The notes under the pieces were generated by a model. It made no database searches, was not told where the DNA came from, and worked only from the letters and a program-made list of their open reading frames with translations. A stretch of DNA of 64,000 bases from Lysinibacillus sp. BPa_S21 (GTDB lineage: Bacteria > Bacillota > Bacilli > Bacillales_A > Planococcaceae). The DNA lies in assembly GCF_023337795.1 (NCBI RefSeq), contig NZ_JALIRS010000002.1, positions 248,001 to 312,000 of the forward strand. The letters run 5' to 3'. The translations under genes and the position numbers were made by a program. Below are positions 19,072 to 28,949 of the stretch, piece after piece. Position 1 is the first letter of the stretch; each line of letters starts with the position of its first letter.

Positions 19072-19753
19072 TATGTTTCACCCCTATTCAAGCAACAATC
19101 TTACAAGATTATTGAATCATTATCAAATAAATTGTCTGCATCTATTTACACCATGGCATTTAAGATTCCAGATTTCAAAAAAGTTTCGACATTCATTGTA
19201 CCACAAAGATGCCCATTCATTCACTTGTATCATCAACATGTGACGTTCTGACTTGTCACGTTTTAGCTCCGCTAGTGATGAGCCTGAATTCCGCTGATCA
19301 ACTGTATCATGCATAACTGACTGATTCTTCAGAAACCTCTAGCGACCAGGGAGCTTTTATTTTCCAAGCTCTCTGACCCATGCCATTTGTCGGCAGTACA
19401 ACTTAAGTTACCCGAATGAAAACTTGCCATTTTTTAAAATCTATTCTATTTGCCAGAGGCTTAACTTCATTCAGAGGAGGATGTATTTCGTAGTTCCTCA
19501 TTTGGAAGAATTGAGACATCAATAAACTTAAGTCTTTTCTCTACTGAATAAAGTTAAATTTAGCATCGTGTGAAAAGTCAAACAATACTATGTATTAGAG
19601 AAGTGTAAGACCTTTGCCTATCCCCTTTTCAAAAAAGTATTTCCTTTTGGAGTATGCTCTTTGTGGTGAAGGTAGTCGTCATATTTATCATATAATTAAT
19701 CAAACTAACTCTAAAGGGGAACTCGCTGAGCCTAAATAAAAAATATGTGATAA
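19072..19753. other. Long spacer between clpX and tig, no gene seen
   Basis: About 680 bases without a supported gene. Short frames are present but none has a ribosome site with coding character. A small hairpin (GAGCTT/AAGCTC near 19350) is the only structure noticed. A clpX promoter and leader must lie in its left end. The rest could be insertion debris or an unannotated small RNA. Confidence 0.5.
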
Positions 19754-19785
19754 AACAAGGCACGGTTTAATGCCGTACCTTGTTT
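19754..19785 (-). terminator. Terminator after tig
   Basis: AACAAGG-CACGG pairs with CCGT-A-CCTTGTT across a short loop; T-rich sequence follows on the minus strand side. It lies 28 bp beyond the tig stop. Confidence 0.75.
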
Positions 19786-19813
19786 CATTTTTCTATCCAG
19801 TTACAAAAAAATC

Positions 19814-21103
19814 CTATTCAGTAATTTTAGCGTTTTCTACTAAAAATTCAACTGTTTTTTGAATTTTAATGTCGTTTTCAAGAACTGCTGTACCGCCTAA
19901 AGCTCCAGTAATTTGGTCTTTAGTCATGTTAAATTGAGCAGTCATTTTTTCTAATTCAGCTTCAATATCAGCTTCAGTTGCTTCAATTTTTTCAGCTTCA
20001 GCAATCGCTTCAAGTGTTAAAGATACACGTACACGGTTTTGAGCTTCTTCTTTCATTTGTCCACGTAAATCTTCTTCTGATTGACCTGAGAATTGGTAGT
20101 AAAGGTCTAAGTTCATACCTTGCATTTGTAGACGTTGACCAAATTCTTGTAACATACGATCAGTTTCAGAGTTAATCATACCAGCTGGCACTTCAAATTC
20201 TGCATTTTCAGCAGCTTTTTCAACTAATTGATCACGAAGTGCTGCATCAGATTCAGCTTGTTTTTGCTCAGCAGTTTGCTCTTTGATTTTAGCGCGTAAA
20301 GCTTCGACACCTTCAACTTCTGGGTCTAACTCTTTAGCGAATTCATCGTTTAATTCTGGAAGAACTTTTGTTTTAACTTCTTTTACAGTTACTTTGAAAG
20401 TAGCTTCTTTACCAGCTAATTCAGCTGCATGGTATTCTTCTGGGAAAGTAACAACTACGTCTTTAGATTCACCAGTTTTTACACCTACAAGTTGCTCTTC
20501 AAAGCCTGGAATGAATGAGCCTGAACCGATTTCTAGTGGATAGTCTTCACCTTTACCACCTTCAAATGCTTCTTCACCTACGAAACCTTCAAAGTCGATA
20601 GTAGCTGTATCGCCTTCTACGATAGCTTCATCTTCTTTAATTTCAAGTTCTGCTTTACGAGCTAATTGGTCTTGAATTTGTGCTTCTACTTCTTCGTCAG
20701 TAACATCTACTGGAAGTTTCGCAACTTCTAAACCTTTGTACTCACCAAGTTTTGGTTCTGGTTTCACAGTTACTTGAGCAGTAAATGAGAAATCTTTACC
20801 GTGTACGAAGTTTTCTGTACCAGAAATTTCTGGGTAATCAACTGGCATAATACCAGCTTCATCGATAGCTTTCGCATAAGAATCAGGAACGATGATTTCT
20901 AATGCATCTTGGTATAAAGATTCAATACCAAAACGTTGTTCAAACATCTTACGAGGCATTTTTCCTTTACGGAAACCTGGTACGTTAATTTGTTTTACTA
21001 CTTTTTTGAACGCTTGGTCCATTGCTGCATCTACTTCTGCAGCAGGTACTTCGATTGTAAGAGTACCGATATTACCTTCTTGTTTTTCCCATTTTGCTGA
21101 CAT
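19814..21103 (-). CDS. tig: Trigger factor (ribosome-bound chaperone and prolyl isomerase)
   Basis: 429 residues, normal length. The ribosome-binding loop is [17 protein letters not shown] (about residues 44-60). An FKBP-type isomerase domain covers about 160-245 ([17 protein letters not shown], then [15 protein letters not shown]). A helical C-terminal chaperone arm completes it. Trigger factor shields nascent chains at the ribosome exit. The ATG follows GGAGGT. The gene has its own terminator and a 100-bp spacer to the ysoA-like gene. Confidence 0.97.
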   Translation of the reverse strand: MSAKWEKQEGNIGTLTIEVPAAEVDAAMDQAFKKVVKQINVPGFRKGKMPRKMFEQRFGIESLYQDALEIIVPDSYAKAIDEAGIMPVDYPEISGTENFVHGKDFSFTAQVTVKPEPKLGEYKGLEVAKLPVDVTDEEVEAQIQDQLARKAELEIKEDEAIVEGDTATIDFEGFVGEEAFEGGKGEDYPLEIGSGSFIPGFEEQLVGVKTGESKDVVVTFPEEYHAAELAGKEATFKVTVKEVKTKVLPELNDEFAKELDPEVEGVEALRAKIKEQTAEQKQAESDAALRDQLVEKAAENAEFEVPAGMINSETDRMLQEFGQRLQMQGMNLDLYYQFSGQSEEDLRGQMKEEAQNRVRVSLTLEAIAEAEKIEATEADIEAELEKMTAQFNMTKDQITGALGGTAVLENDIKIQKTVEFLVENAKITE

Positions 21104-21214
21104 GTATAAATACCTCCAAATAAATAATCAAGTTTAATGTTAGACAATTCATTCGTTACTACGATTTTGACAACCATTTTAGTATAACATAGATGCGTAT
21201 AGTTTCAACTTATT

Positions 21215-22204
21215 TCATACTTCATGTAGTTCTGTTAGTTTTTCTAACATTTGTAAAAATCCGATGATTTCATAGTCCATTTCCTGTACTTTTCCAAGCA
21301 TAGATTGTACAAAGTCAATATAACCATAGGCTATATCATCAGCTTCGAATGATTGCCATTCAAACGGAAATGTCACAATGGCATGCTTCGCCATTAAATA
21401 TTGTACCATTTCCAACGTCGATGGATCTTGCTCTAATTTATTTTCTATTATTTTTTTTACTTCTATATATTGAGGCAACTGATTTGGTAAGACTAAATTA
21501 ATTGGATTAATAATCTTTGTTTTATTAAATTTGGAGACAGTAATATCTATTGACACTTCTTGTTCAACTAATAGAATTAGTGCTAAGCTCTGAACAAATG
21601 GATGGATTGTTGGACATTCAATAATATCTTTTAATGCTGTTTTTAATTGCCGTACATTCGTTTCCATTAAGCGATGCAGTCGAATAGATTGTTCGTCTGG
21701 TGTTAAAGCACTAAATTTCGAAAGTTCATATTCTTGGTCTTCTACCAATCGGTTAGCATCCTCTTTTTTTTGGAGGTTCCTTGCTACCTCTTGGTTCAAA
21801 CTTCTTAAGCGTTCAAATTTCTCAAGTTGATCTTCGGGAAGCACGTTTTCTTCCATTAATGTCGTAATTAATGACTCTACTTGATTGTATTCTTTTAACT
21901 GCATACATACTGTAACGTACAGTTCCATTACTTCCACATACAATGTCGTTCCCATAGCAAATAATTGCTCACAAACATTTTTAACTTTATCGTATGCTTT
22001 TAATTCATATAAAGCATACGCATAGGCACTTAACGCAATTTCATCTCCAGCTTCATATAAGAACGCTTTTTCAAAACTTGCTACAGCCTCTTCATATTGA
22101 TAATTTTCCGCATACATATGTCCTTCACGTATTAATGTTTGAACAGCACCAGGAAAAACAACAATATTGTCATGTTTGATAACATGTCGTTTTCGCTTTG
22201 TCAT
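21215..22204 (-). CDS. TPR-repeat protein, YsoA-like
   Basis: 329 residues from the ATG at 22204, which is five bases after AGAGGTG; a GTG three codons upstream overlaps that site. Residues 25-130 contain two or three tetratricopeptide-like helical pairs (GHMYAENYQYEEAVASFEKA, then AYALYELKAYDKVKNVCEQL). The remainder is helical without a known domain. Position next to tig, in the same order as ysoA-tig-clpX of B. subtilis, supports the YsoA assignment more than sequence does. A protein-interaction role is likely; the partner is unknown. Confidence 0.75.
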   Translation of the reverse strand: MTKRKRHVIKHDNIVVFPGAVQTLIREGHMYAENYQYEEAVASFEKAFLYEAGDEIALSAYAYALYELKAYDKVKNVCEQLFAMGTTLYVEVMELYVTVCMQLKEYNQVESLITTLMEENVLPEDQLEKFERLRSLNQEVARNLQKKEDANRLVEDQEYELSKFSALTPDEQSIRLHRLMETNVRQLKTALKDIIECPTIHPFVQSLALILLVEQEVSIDITVSKFNKTKIINPINLVLPNQLPQYIEVKKIIENKLEQDPSTLEMVQYLMAKHAIVTFPFEWQSFEADDIAYGYIDFVQSMLGKVQEMDYEIIGFLQMLEKLTELHEV

Positions 22205-22388
22205 TTTTCTCACCTCTTTACCACGATTTTACGCATTCGTTCTATATGAACCCTCACCACAACAATGCATTTCATATTTTGTAATAAATTGTATTATAAT
22301 GAATAATATCTCTTTCATTTATTACATACAGGCAGCCATCTTAGCTTCTACTGTATTTTAAAAAAGTTCTTCACAAGGAGTGGAATAC

Positions 22389-22856
22389 ATGCAATTAATG
22401 GATACGGTTAGTGAATTTGATAGTAGCATCTCTCCTATGTTTGAGGCACTATCAATTCAAGTTGTTTCGTTTTCTACAGCGGACGGTCCCCATCAGAAGG
22501 ATTGTCCTATTGAATTCAACATACTCACACGGACAAAGATTGATTTATACATGCAAGAAGCCATTACACATATTATAAGTATTCAAGGTCACATTCCTGG
22601 CTCCATTTCACTCGGACACCAACATGAGTCACTTTTTATTATTCCCCAAAGTGTCCACATTGAATGCAACTATAAACTTCTAAGTATCGACATAAAAGAA
22701 ATGCAACAAATCTTACAACATTCTCAACCAAAACTTCATTATAGTGAATGGCTCATCGATGCCATTAAAAATGCGAATATTCTTGTAGAATTAAAAACCA
22801 ATCAAAATACCTTTACGGAATGGCCGCTTGCTATAAAGTCAACCGTTATATCATAA
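22389..22856 (+). CDS. Conserved-type hypothetical protein
   Basis: 155 residues from ATG 22389, eight bases after AAGGAG. I do not recognise the family. The sequence has a mixed alpha/beta character, no signal peptide, no membrane span and no cysteine cluster. It is transcribed divergently from the ysoA-like gene, with only 184 bp between the starts, and is followed by its own hairpin terminator. Confidence 0.6.
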   Translation: MQLMDTVSEFDSSISPMFEALSIQVVSFSTADGPHQKDCPIEFNILTRTKIDLYMQEAITHIISIQGHIPGSISLGHQHESLFIIPQSVHIECNYKLLSIDIKEMQQILQHSQPKLHYSEWLIDAIKNANILVELKTNQNTFTEWPLAIKSTVIS

Positions 22857-22865
22857 CGAGGATGG

Positions 22866-22890
22866 GACATACTTAAATAGGTATGTCTTT
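22866..22890 (+). terminator. Hairpin terminator
   Basis: GACATAC and GTATGTC form a seven-bp stem with an eight-base loop followed by TTTTATTG, ten bases past the preceding stop. Confidence 0.65.
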
Positions 22891-23161
22891 TATTGTGCTC
22901 TCCATTAATAAGTCTATCCCTTTTCGTTGCTTGTCTATCATATCAACTTTCTCTTACTTCTGGAATTCCTATTGTGAATATACTCCTATATCACTAGAAA
23001 ACTTCACCAATCAACAAATTTAACTTTGAAGCGTTATAATAAAAAAGACCGTTCCTTATAAGCATTTTTAGTGTATCTTCGAATTGGTAAAAGGATGAGT
23101 AATCACCAAAGAATAAAAAATGCTTTACTAGAGAATGAACTTTACTTCGGGGGAATTACAT

Positions 23162-24004
23162 ATGGATATCAAAAATACATTACAATCATTTTCAACAATG
23201 ACTTATTCAGCGCGACAACAATTTATGGTACAAAATGGCGATTGGATGTTACAAGAAATGTTAACACACATTGGTTCACCAGATACAGAACTACGAGACA
23301 AATTAATTTACCGTACTTTTATTGATATACTTAGCGACAATTTGCTGAGCACCGAACAGATACAGTATTTATTTGATACTGCAATAAGCGACGATTTTTT
23401 ATATTTAAACATAGGTGAAGAAATGACGGATAGTGTCTTCACTCGTTCGTTTTCCGCTTTACTTGTAGCAAGTATTCTTGCAAAAGATGCTGAGTTACTG
23501 ATTTTACATGATGATCGTCTACAAATTTTCTTTCAAAAGATTGGCCGCTTTTTATTATTGGAAAAAGATACGAGAGGTTATGTTCAAGATAAGGGTTGGG
23601 CGCATAGCATTGCACATGGTGCAGATTTAGCAGCAATGACGATTAAACACCCTAAATTTGATCTACAACATGCGCCGTTAATTTTGCATGCATTGAAACT
23701 TGTTACTTGGAAGGATATTGTCTTTGTCAACGACGAGGAGGAACGCCTAATTAATATTATTGAAGCGTTATTAGATCGTAACTACTCCGAGGAAGCGTTA
23801 ATAGAATTTGTTGAACAAGTATTTGATAAATTTGAAATGCATTTAGTGACACAAGGCTATAACGATGCCTTTTTCAGCGGACGTACATGCACATTGAATG
23901 TAATGAAAACATTATATTTTGCATTAAAAATGAATAACCTAGCCCCAAAACTTCAAAATACTATCTATGGACAAGTAGCAAAATGGTTAAAGCTCGGCGC
24001 TTAG
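23162..24004 (+). CDS. DUF2785 family protein
   Basis: 280 residues from ATG 23162, with GGGGGAA upstream; an earlier in-frame ATG at 23135 lacks a site. All-helical HEAT-like sequence with the features I associate with DUF2785: early RDKLIYRTFIDILSD, then RGYVQDKGWAHSIAHGADL, then late FFSGRTCTLNVMKTLYFAL. The Trp-His-Ser-x-x-His-Gly-x-Asp patch suggests a conserved surface or active site. No function is established. It is a single gene with a strong terminator. Confidence 0.75.
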   Translation: MDIKNTLQSFSTMTYSARQQFMVQNGDWMLQEMLTHIGSPDTELRDKLIYRTFIDILSDNLLSTEQIQYLFDTAISDDFLYLNIGEEMTDSVFTRSFSALLVASILAKDAELLILHDDRLQIFFQKIGRFLLLEKDTRGYVQDKGWAHSIAHGADLAAMTIKHPKFDLQHAPLILHALKLVTWKDIVFVNDEEERLINIIEALLDRNYSEEALIEFVEQVFDKFEMHLVTQGYNDAFFSGRTCTLNVMKTLYFALKMNNLAPKLQNTIYGQVAKWLKLGA

Positions 24005-24070
24005 AAATCTGGCGCGAATAGGAATTTCACTTTCTTTCTGCTTCGAACATTTATTTTCTTCTCTATAGCC

Positions 24071-24110
24071 AAAAATAGCAAACCAGGGATATCCTTAGTT
24101 TGCTATTTTT
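24071..24110 (+). terminator. Strong terminator after the DUF2785 gene
   Basis: AAAAATAGCAAAC pairs perfectly with GTTTGCTATTTTT over a 14-base loop. Confidence 0.85.
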
Positions 24111-24339
24111 ACTTTTCGGATAAAATATATTGAATACAATATATGGAAGTGTGTTATTATATTAACATAATTAATAGTAGTTTCCGAAATATCCCTTTCC
24201 AATCATCCCTTACATTGAAAGTTTATCCTGATATATCCACAATTCCACTTTTCATAATTTCATTTTTTAAAAAAACGCAACAAAAAAGCATTGAACATCT
24301 TAATTTCACGGCGACTTTATTACAAAAAGACGTCTAAAA

Positions 24340-24359
24340 TGTGAAATGATATTTTCACA
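24340..24359. promoter_or_regulatory. TGTGAAA/TTTCACA dyad upstream of qox
   Basis: A 20-bp inverted repeat with seven-base arms and a six-base centre. The half-sites resemble those of Rex (TTGTGAA..TTCACAA), but the spacer is four bases longer than the Rex consensus, so binding is uncertain. Position about 200 bp before the likely promoter. Confidence 0.35.
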
Positions 24360-24544
24360 AAAAAAACTATTTACATAATCAAAGATGAGAAACTCAGTGT
24401 TTTCAACGTTCTAACAGTGTTTATTATATTAAACACAAAAATACTAATATTGAAATAACGATTTTTGTTCAAAAAATGTTCATATTCTTCCCTACTTTAT
24501 TATTAAAAATATAAAAAAATAATTTTTTTTTTGTAAAACGGGCG

Positions 24545-24550
24545 TATAAT
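24545..24550 (+). promoter_or_regulatory. Probable -10 element of the qox promoter
   Basis: TATAAT at 24545-24550; the matching -35 region is T-rich and poor. It would give a leader of about 275 bases before qoxA. Confidence 0.35.
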
Positions 24551-24628
24551 CCAATGTGCAAACAACAACATTTGTGTCGATCGATTATGACACATTGTTT
24601 AAAAATCGATTACACAGATTAATGCTTT

Positions 24629-24642
24629 TGCGAACGCTTGCA
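24629..24642. promoter_or_regulatory. cre-like site in the qox leader
   Basis: TGCGAACGCTTGCA fits the cre consensus at 12 of 14 positions and lies about 80 bp downstream of the probable -10, a typical roadblock position for CcpA. Confidence 0.35.
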
Positions 24643-24646
24643 CTAG

Positions 24647-24725
24647 ACCAATCAAATATAGATTCAATATTCAATGTTTCATAATGAACCATGCCATTGT
24701 AAGTATTTCTGATTATTTGATTGGT
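24647..24725 (+). promoter_or_regulatory. 12-bp perfect inverted repeat in the qox leader
   Basis: ACCAATCAAATA (24647-24658) and TATTTGATTGGT (24714-24725) can pair as a long stem closing a 55-base loop in the untranslated leader. No T-run follows, so this is not a simple terminator. It ends about 105 bases before the qoxA ATG. Confidence 0.5.
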
Positions 24726-24831
24726 ACAACAACTAAAAGAGGTGACCTTATTACCCACTATTTGTAAATTCGAATCAACCATATAAACACATGAAATTTA
24801 TGAATAGCCGTTTTATAGAAAGGAGTCAAAC

Positions 24832-25773
24832 ATGAAGAAAAAGTTAAGCTTAATGTTTCTTGCATTTGGTGCGCTTGCAGTTCTTGCTGGCTGTGAACCC
24901 CTAACAATCTTTGATCCAAAAGGGCCAAATGCCAAAACATTATCAGACACAATTATTTTATCCATTATTACAATGGCCTTTATATTACTAGTCGTGTACG
25001 TGCTTTTAGCATTTATGCTAACAAAATACCGTGCTTCTAAAGCATCTGCCGATTATGAGCCTCCTCACGAAGAGGGTAGTCATCTACTTGAAATAATATG
25101 GACAGTTATCCCTATTATCATAGTGGCATTCTTAGCAATTGTTACTGTAAGAACAACAAGTACTGTAGAGGCAACACCAGATGGTTATGACAATAAAGAG
25201 CCACTTGTTATTTACGCATCATCTTCTAACTGGAAATGGCATTTTAGCTATCCAGAACAAGGGATTGAAACTGTAAACTATGTAAATATCCCAACAGACC
25301 GTCCAATTGAGTTCAAACTTTACTCTTTCGGACCAATCACAAGTTTCTGGATTCCGCAATTAGCTGGTCAAAAATATGCGATGAGTGACATGTTAACAAC
25401 TATTCACCTTGCTGCAGATGAGGTTGGTTCATACATGGGCCGTAACTCTAACTTTAGCGGTCGCGGTTTTGCTGAAATGGAATTTGAAGCGCAATCTATG
25501 ACACAAGAAGACTTCGACAAATGGGCATCTGATGTAAAAGCAAAAGAAAAACCATTAACAGAAGAAAAATTTGATGAACTATTAAAAGCAGAACACGTTG
25601 GTCGTTCAAGCTATTCATCTACACACTTAGAATTTAGACCTGCTCCAATGGAACACAGTGAACACATGAAAATGGGCGACATGGATCATAGTGACATGAA
25701 CATGTCTGAAAAAGAAATGGATCACTCTAAAATGGATCACGGGAAACAATCTGAAGAATCACATTCACATTAA
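24832..25773 (+). CDS. qoxA: Cytochrome aa3 quinol oxidase subunit II
   Basis: 313-residue lipoprotein: lipobox VLAGC with lipid-anchored Cys21, two membrane spans (about 40-65 and 88-110) and a periplasm-facing cupredoxin domain. The CuA cysteines of cytochrome c oxidases are absent, as expected for the quinol-oxidising type. QoxA carries the quinol site region of the menaquinol oxidase that pumps protons. The tail after about residue 270 is unusual: eight Met and seven His in about 42 residues, in motifs such as MEHSEH, MDHSDM and MDHSKM. The ATG follows AAAGGAG. First gene of qoxABCD. Confidence 0.93.
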   Translation: MKKKLSLMFLAFGALAVLAGCEPLTIFDPKGPNAKTLSDTIILSIITMAFILLVVYVLLAFMLTKYRASKASADYEPPHEEGSHLLEIIWTVIPIIIVAFLAIVTVRTTSTVEATPDGYDNKEPLVIYASSSNWKWHFSYPEQGIETVNYVNIPTDRPIEFKLYSFGPITSFWIPQLAGQKYAMSDMLTTIHLAADEVGSYMGRNSNFSGRGFAEMEFEAQSMTQEDFDKWASDVKAKEKPLTEEKFDELLKAEHVGRSSYSSTHLEFRPAPMEHSEHMKMGDMDHSDMNMSEKEMDHSKMDHGKQSEESHSH

Positions 25774-25800
25774 TTTTTACACCTGAAAGGAGCGCATCCA

Positions 25801-27744
25801 ATGAGTATGGAAGAAGTATTCCATCCTATGCAAGAACCGATGATTTTAGCGGCAGCTATTAGTATCGTAGTTGGAGCAGTGGTTATTGTAGCTGGCCTTA
25901 CGTATTTCAAAAAATGGGGCTATTTCTACAAAAACTGGCTATCAACTGTTGACCATAAAAAAATCGGTATTATGTATATCGCTGTAGCACTTTTGATGCT
26001 ATTCCGTGGCGGTATCGATGCACTATTAATGCGTGCACAAACAGCAGTTCCTGATAATGGACTTCTTGATGCACAACACTATAATGAAATTTTCACAACA
26101 CACGGTTTATTAATGATTTTATTCATGGCTATGCCATTCGTAATTGGTTTAATGAACGTTGTTATCCCACTGCAAATTGGTGCACGTGACGTTGCCTTCC
26201 CACGTCTGAATGCAGTCAGCTTCTGGTTATTTGCAGCTGGTTGTGGTTTACTAAACCTATCATTTATCATTGGTGGTTCACCTGATGCTGGTTGGACAGC
26301 TTACTTCCCACTAGCTGGGACAGAATTCAGTCCAACTGTTGGGAACAACTACTATTCTTTAGCTTTACAATTATCAGGGATTGGTACGTTAATGACTGGT
26401 GTTAACTTCATCGCAACAATCATTAAAATGCGTGCACCTGGTATGACATTAATGAAAATGCCAATGTTCACTTGGTCAATTTTAATTACAAACATTATTA
26501 TCGTATTTGCATTCCCAGTTTTAACTGTAGCACTTGCTTTAATGATGTTAGACCGTCAATTCGGTACTCAATTCTTTGCAATGCAAAATGGTGGTATGGA
26601 TATGCTTTGGGCCAACCTATTCTGGGTTTGGGGACATCCTGAGGTTTATATCGTTATCCTACCTGCTTTCGGTATCTTCTCTGAAATCATTGCTACATTT
26701 GCACGTAAAAACTTATACGGCTATAAATCAATGGTTATGAGTATGGTCGTTATTTCATTACTATCATTCTTAGTATGGGCCCACCACTTCTATACAATGG
26801 GTCACGGTGTAATGGTAAACAGCGTATTCTCTATTACAACAATGGCAATCGCTGTTCCAACAGGGGTTAAAATATTTAACTGGTTACTCACAATGAGACA
26901 CGGTAAAATTCAATTTACTACTCCTATGCTTTATGCACTTGGCTTTATTCCAATCTTCACAATTGGTGGGGTTACAGGGGTAATGCTTGCAATGGCAAGT
27001 GCCGACTATCAATATCATAATACGATGTTCTTAGTTGCCCACTTCCACTATGTATTAATTCCAGGTACAGTATTCGGTGTACTTGCAGGTTACCATTACT
27101 GGTGGCCAAAAATGTTCGGTTTCCGTTTGAATGAAAAACTAGGTAAAGCTGGTTTCTGGTTCATCGCAGTATGCTTTAACGTAACATTCTTCCCTCTATT
27201 CATTTTAGGTTTAGATGGTTACGCTCGTCGTATGTACACTTACTCTGAGTCAACTGGTTACGGTCCATTAAACATGCTGTCGTTCATCGGTGGTATCGGT
27301 CTTGCTGTCGGCTTTGCGTTAATCGTATATAACATTTACTACAGCTGGAAACATATGCCTCGTAATGAAAAAGCAGATGTTTGGGATGGTCGTACGTTAG
27401 AATGGGCTACTCATTCTCCAGTACCAGAATATAACTTTGCAGTAGTTCCAACTGTTACTCGTTTAGATGAATACTGGTTCGCGAAAAAAGAAGGTCGCGA
27501 TATTACAGCCGGTAAAATTGAAAAGATTCACATGCCTAACAACACTGGCACACCATTCTGGATGAGCGGATTCTTCTTCCTTGCAGCATTCTTCGCTGTA
27601 TTTAATCTATGGATTCCAGCCATCATTAGTATGATTGGTGTATTCGGCTTCATGATTCACCGTTCATTTGAAAAAGATCATGGTCGATACATTTCAGTTG
27701 AAGAAGTTATGGCAACTGAGAAAAGCTTGAGAGGTGATAAATAA
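25801..27744 (+). CDS. qoxB: Cytochrome aa3 quinol oxidase subunit I
   Basis: 647 residues with about 14-15 spans, the catalytic subunit. Heme a and binuclear-centre ligands are visible: [14 protein letters not shown] (heme a His), [15 protein letters not shown] (CuB His cross-linked to Tyr), WAHHFYTMG (two CuB His), [11 protein letters not shown] (heme His pair). It reduces O2 to water and pumps protons. AAAGGAG lies eight bases upstream of the ATG. The stop is one base before the qoxC start. Confidence 0.97.
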   Translation: MSMEEVFHPMQEPMILAAAISIVVGAVVIVAGLTYFKKWGYFYKNWLSTVDHKKIGIMYIAVALLMLFRGGIDALLMRAQTAVPDNGLLDAQHYNEIFTTHGLLMILFMAMPFVIGLMNVVIPLQIGARDVAFPRLNAVSFWLFAAGCGLLNLSFIIGGSPDAGWTAYFPLAGTEFSPTVGNNYYSLALQLSGIGTLMTGVNFIATIIKMRAPGMTLMKMPMFTWSILITNIIIVFAFPVLTVALALMMLDRQFGTQFFAMQNGGMDMLWANLFWVWGHPEVYIVILPAFGIFSEIIATFARKNLYGYKSMVMSMVVISLLSFLVWAHHFYTMGHGVMVNSVFSITTMAIAVPTGVKIFNWLLTMRHGKIQFTTPMLYALGFIPIFTIGGVTGVMLAMASADYQYHNTMFLVAHFHYVLIPGTVFGVLAGYHYWWPKMFGFRLNEKLGKAGFWFIAVCFNVTFFPLFILGLDGYARRMYTYSESTGYGPLNMLSFIGGIGLAVGFALIVYNIYYSWKHMPRNEKADVWDGRTLEWATHSPVPEYNFAVVPTVTRLDEYWFAKKEGRDITAGKIEKIHMPNNTGTPFWMSGFFFLAAFFAVFNLWIPAIISMIGVFGFMIHRSFEKDHGRYISVEEVMATEKSLRGDK

Positions 27745-27745
27745 T

Positions 27746-28345
27746 ATGAAAATCGATTCTTCACTTCCATTAGAATATAGTACAGAAGAAAATCGCCTGA
27801 AAATTTTCGGTTTCTGGGTTTTCCTTGGCGCCGAAATCGTATTATTCGCCACACTATTTACAGTGTATTTCACACTTCAAACACGTACTGGTAGTGGCCC
27901 AAATGGCGCTGAGATTTTCGAATTAACACCAGTATTATGGGAAACATTCTTATTATTAACAAGTAGTTTCACAATTGGTCTTGGTGTTCACGCAATGCGT
28001 ATTGGCAATAAAAAAGCGATGATGGCATTTTTCATCATCACACTTCTATTAGGTCTTGGCTTCTTAGGCATTGAGATTGATGAATTTATCACATATGTTG
28101 ATGAAGGTGCAACAATTCAAACAAGTGCATTCTTATCTGCATTAATGACTTTACTTGGTACGCACGGTGCCCACGTAACATTCGGTTTCTTCTGGGGCGT
28201 TGCAATCTTAATCCAAGTAGCTGGCCGTGGTTTAAACCCACAAACGGCTAACAAAGCATTCATCTTCTCACTGTACTGGCACTTCCTAGACGTTGTTTGG
28301 ATTTTCATCTTCAGCTTCGTCTACTTGAAAGGACTGATTAGCTGA
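27746..28345 (+). CDS. qoxC: Cytochrome aa3 quinol oxidase subunit III
   Basis: 199 residues, five predicted spans. Subunit III marks are FGFWVFLGAEIVLFATLFTV near the start, and GTHGAHVTFGFFWG and YWHFLDVVWIFIFSFVYL near the end. It supports proton uptake and complex stability. The ATG at 27746 follows AGAGGTGA inside the end of qoxB; an upstream in-frame GTG was rejected. Its stop overlaps qoxD by one base. Confidence 0.95.
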   Translation: MKIDSSLPLEYSTEENRLKIFGFWVFLGAEIVLFATLFTVYFTLQTRTGSGPNGAEIFELTPVLWETFLLLTSSFTIGLGVHAMRIGNKKAMMAFFIITLLLGLGFLGIEIDEFITYVDEGATIQTSAFLSALMTLLGTHGAHVTFGFFWGVAILIQVAGRGLNPQTANKAFIFSLYWHFLDVVWIFIFSFVYLKGLIS

Positions 28346-28629
28346 TGAAGGAATTATTCCCAAAACAACACGTGATGGGCTTCGGCTTCTCACTATTACT
28401 AACAGTTGTTGCTTTAGCTGTTGTAAAATTTGATATGTCATTTAACATGGCATTTGGTATTTTACTTGTAACTGCTCTTGCACAAGCAACTGTACAATTA
28501 GTATTATTCATGCACATCGGTGAATCTGAAGACAAGAAAACGTTATATACGACGATTTTATATTCAGTGTTCGTAGGTGTTGTGACAATCCTAGGTACAT
28601 TATTTGCAATGATCTGGGGCTATAATTGA
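28345..28629 (+). CDS. qoxD: Cytochrome aa3 quinol oxidase subunit IV
   Basis: 94 residues, three spans, matching small subunit IV of bacterial heme-copper quinol oxidases (KQHVMGFGFSLLLTVVALAV, then TALAQATVQLVLFMHIGES). It stabilises the binuclear centre during assembly. The ATG overlaps the qoxC stop (TGATG), so translation is coupled. It is the last gene of the operon. Confidence 0.93.
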   Translation: MKELFPKQHVMGFGFSLLLTVVALAVVKFDMSFNMAFGILLVTALAQATVQLVLFMHIGESEDKKTLYTTILYSVFVGVVTILGTLFAMIWGYN

Positions 28630-28631
28630 TA

Positions 28632-28669
28632 AAAAAGCCGAGAAAATGATATCATTTTCTCGGCTTTTT
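28632..28669 (+). terminator. qox operon terminator
   Basis: A perfect palindrome with arms AAAAAGCCGAGAAAATGAT, ending in five T, three bases past the qoxD stop. The symmetric A and T runs could end transcripts from either side. Confidence 0.9.
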
Positions 28670-28949
28670 CTTTTTCTATTTTTTTCAACATCAAATCCTT
28701 CTACTGTCACCCCCCTCCCCTTGCGCCAAGATGAGTTACTATGGACGTCCATTGAAGAGAGTTACTATTGATGTACCAATTTCCTTGAGATTAATCATGA
28801 GTAAGAAGACTTATAAATAAAGGTATACGTTAGGTATTTACTATTATTTTAACATTGAATTAGCACTGTTTTTTAAATAACGAAACTTTTACTATTATTG
28901 TAATGTATACTAGTAGATATTGTTTTTACCAAGAATAGGAGCTGAAAGT
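28670..28949. other. Spacer before the lipoprotein gene
   Basis: About 280 bases with no gene. A TATACT near 28909 is a plausible -10 for the lipoprotein gene. Nothing else was noticed. Confidence 0.4.

Noticed and set aside
24143..24337. 64-codon frame upstream of qoxA
   Set aside because: Low-complexity AT-rich translation, no ribosome site, and it lies in a regulatory spacer.
24340..24359. FNR/Crp-type site
   Set aside because: The spacing between TGTGA and TCACA is ten, not six; kept only as an unassigned dyad.
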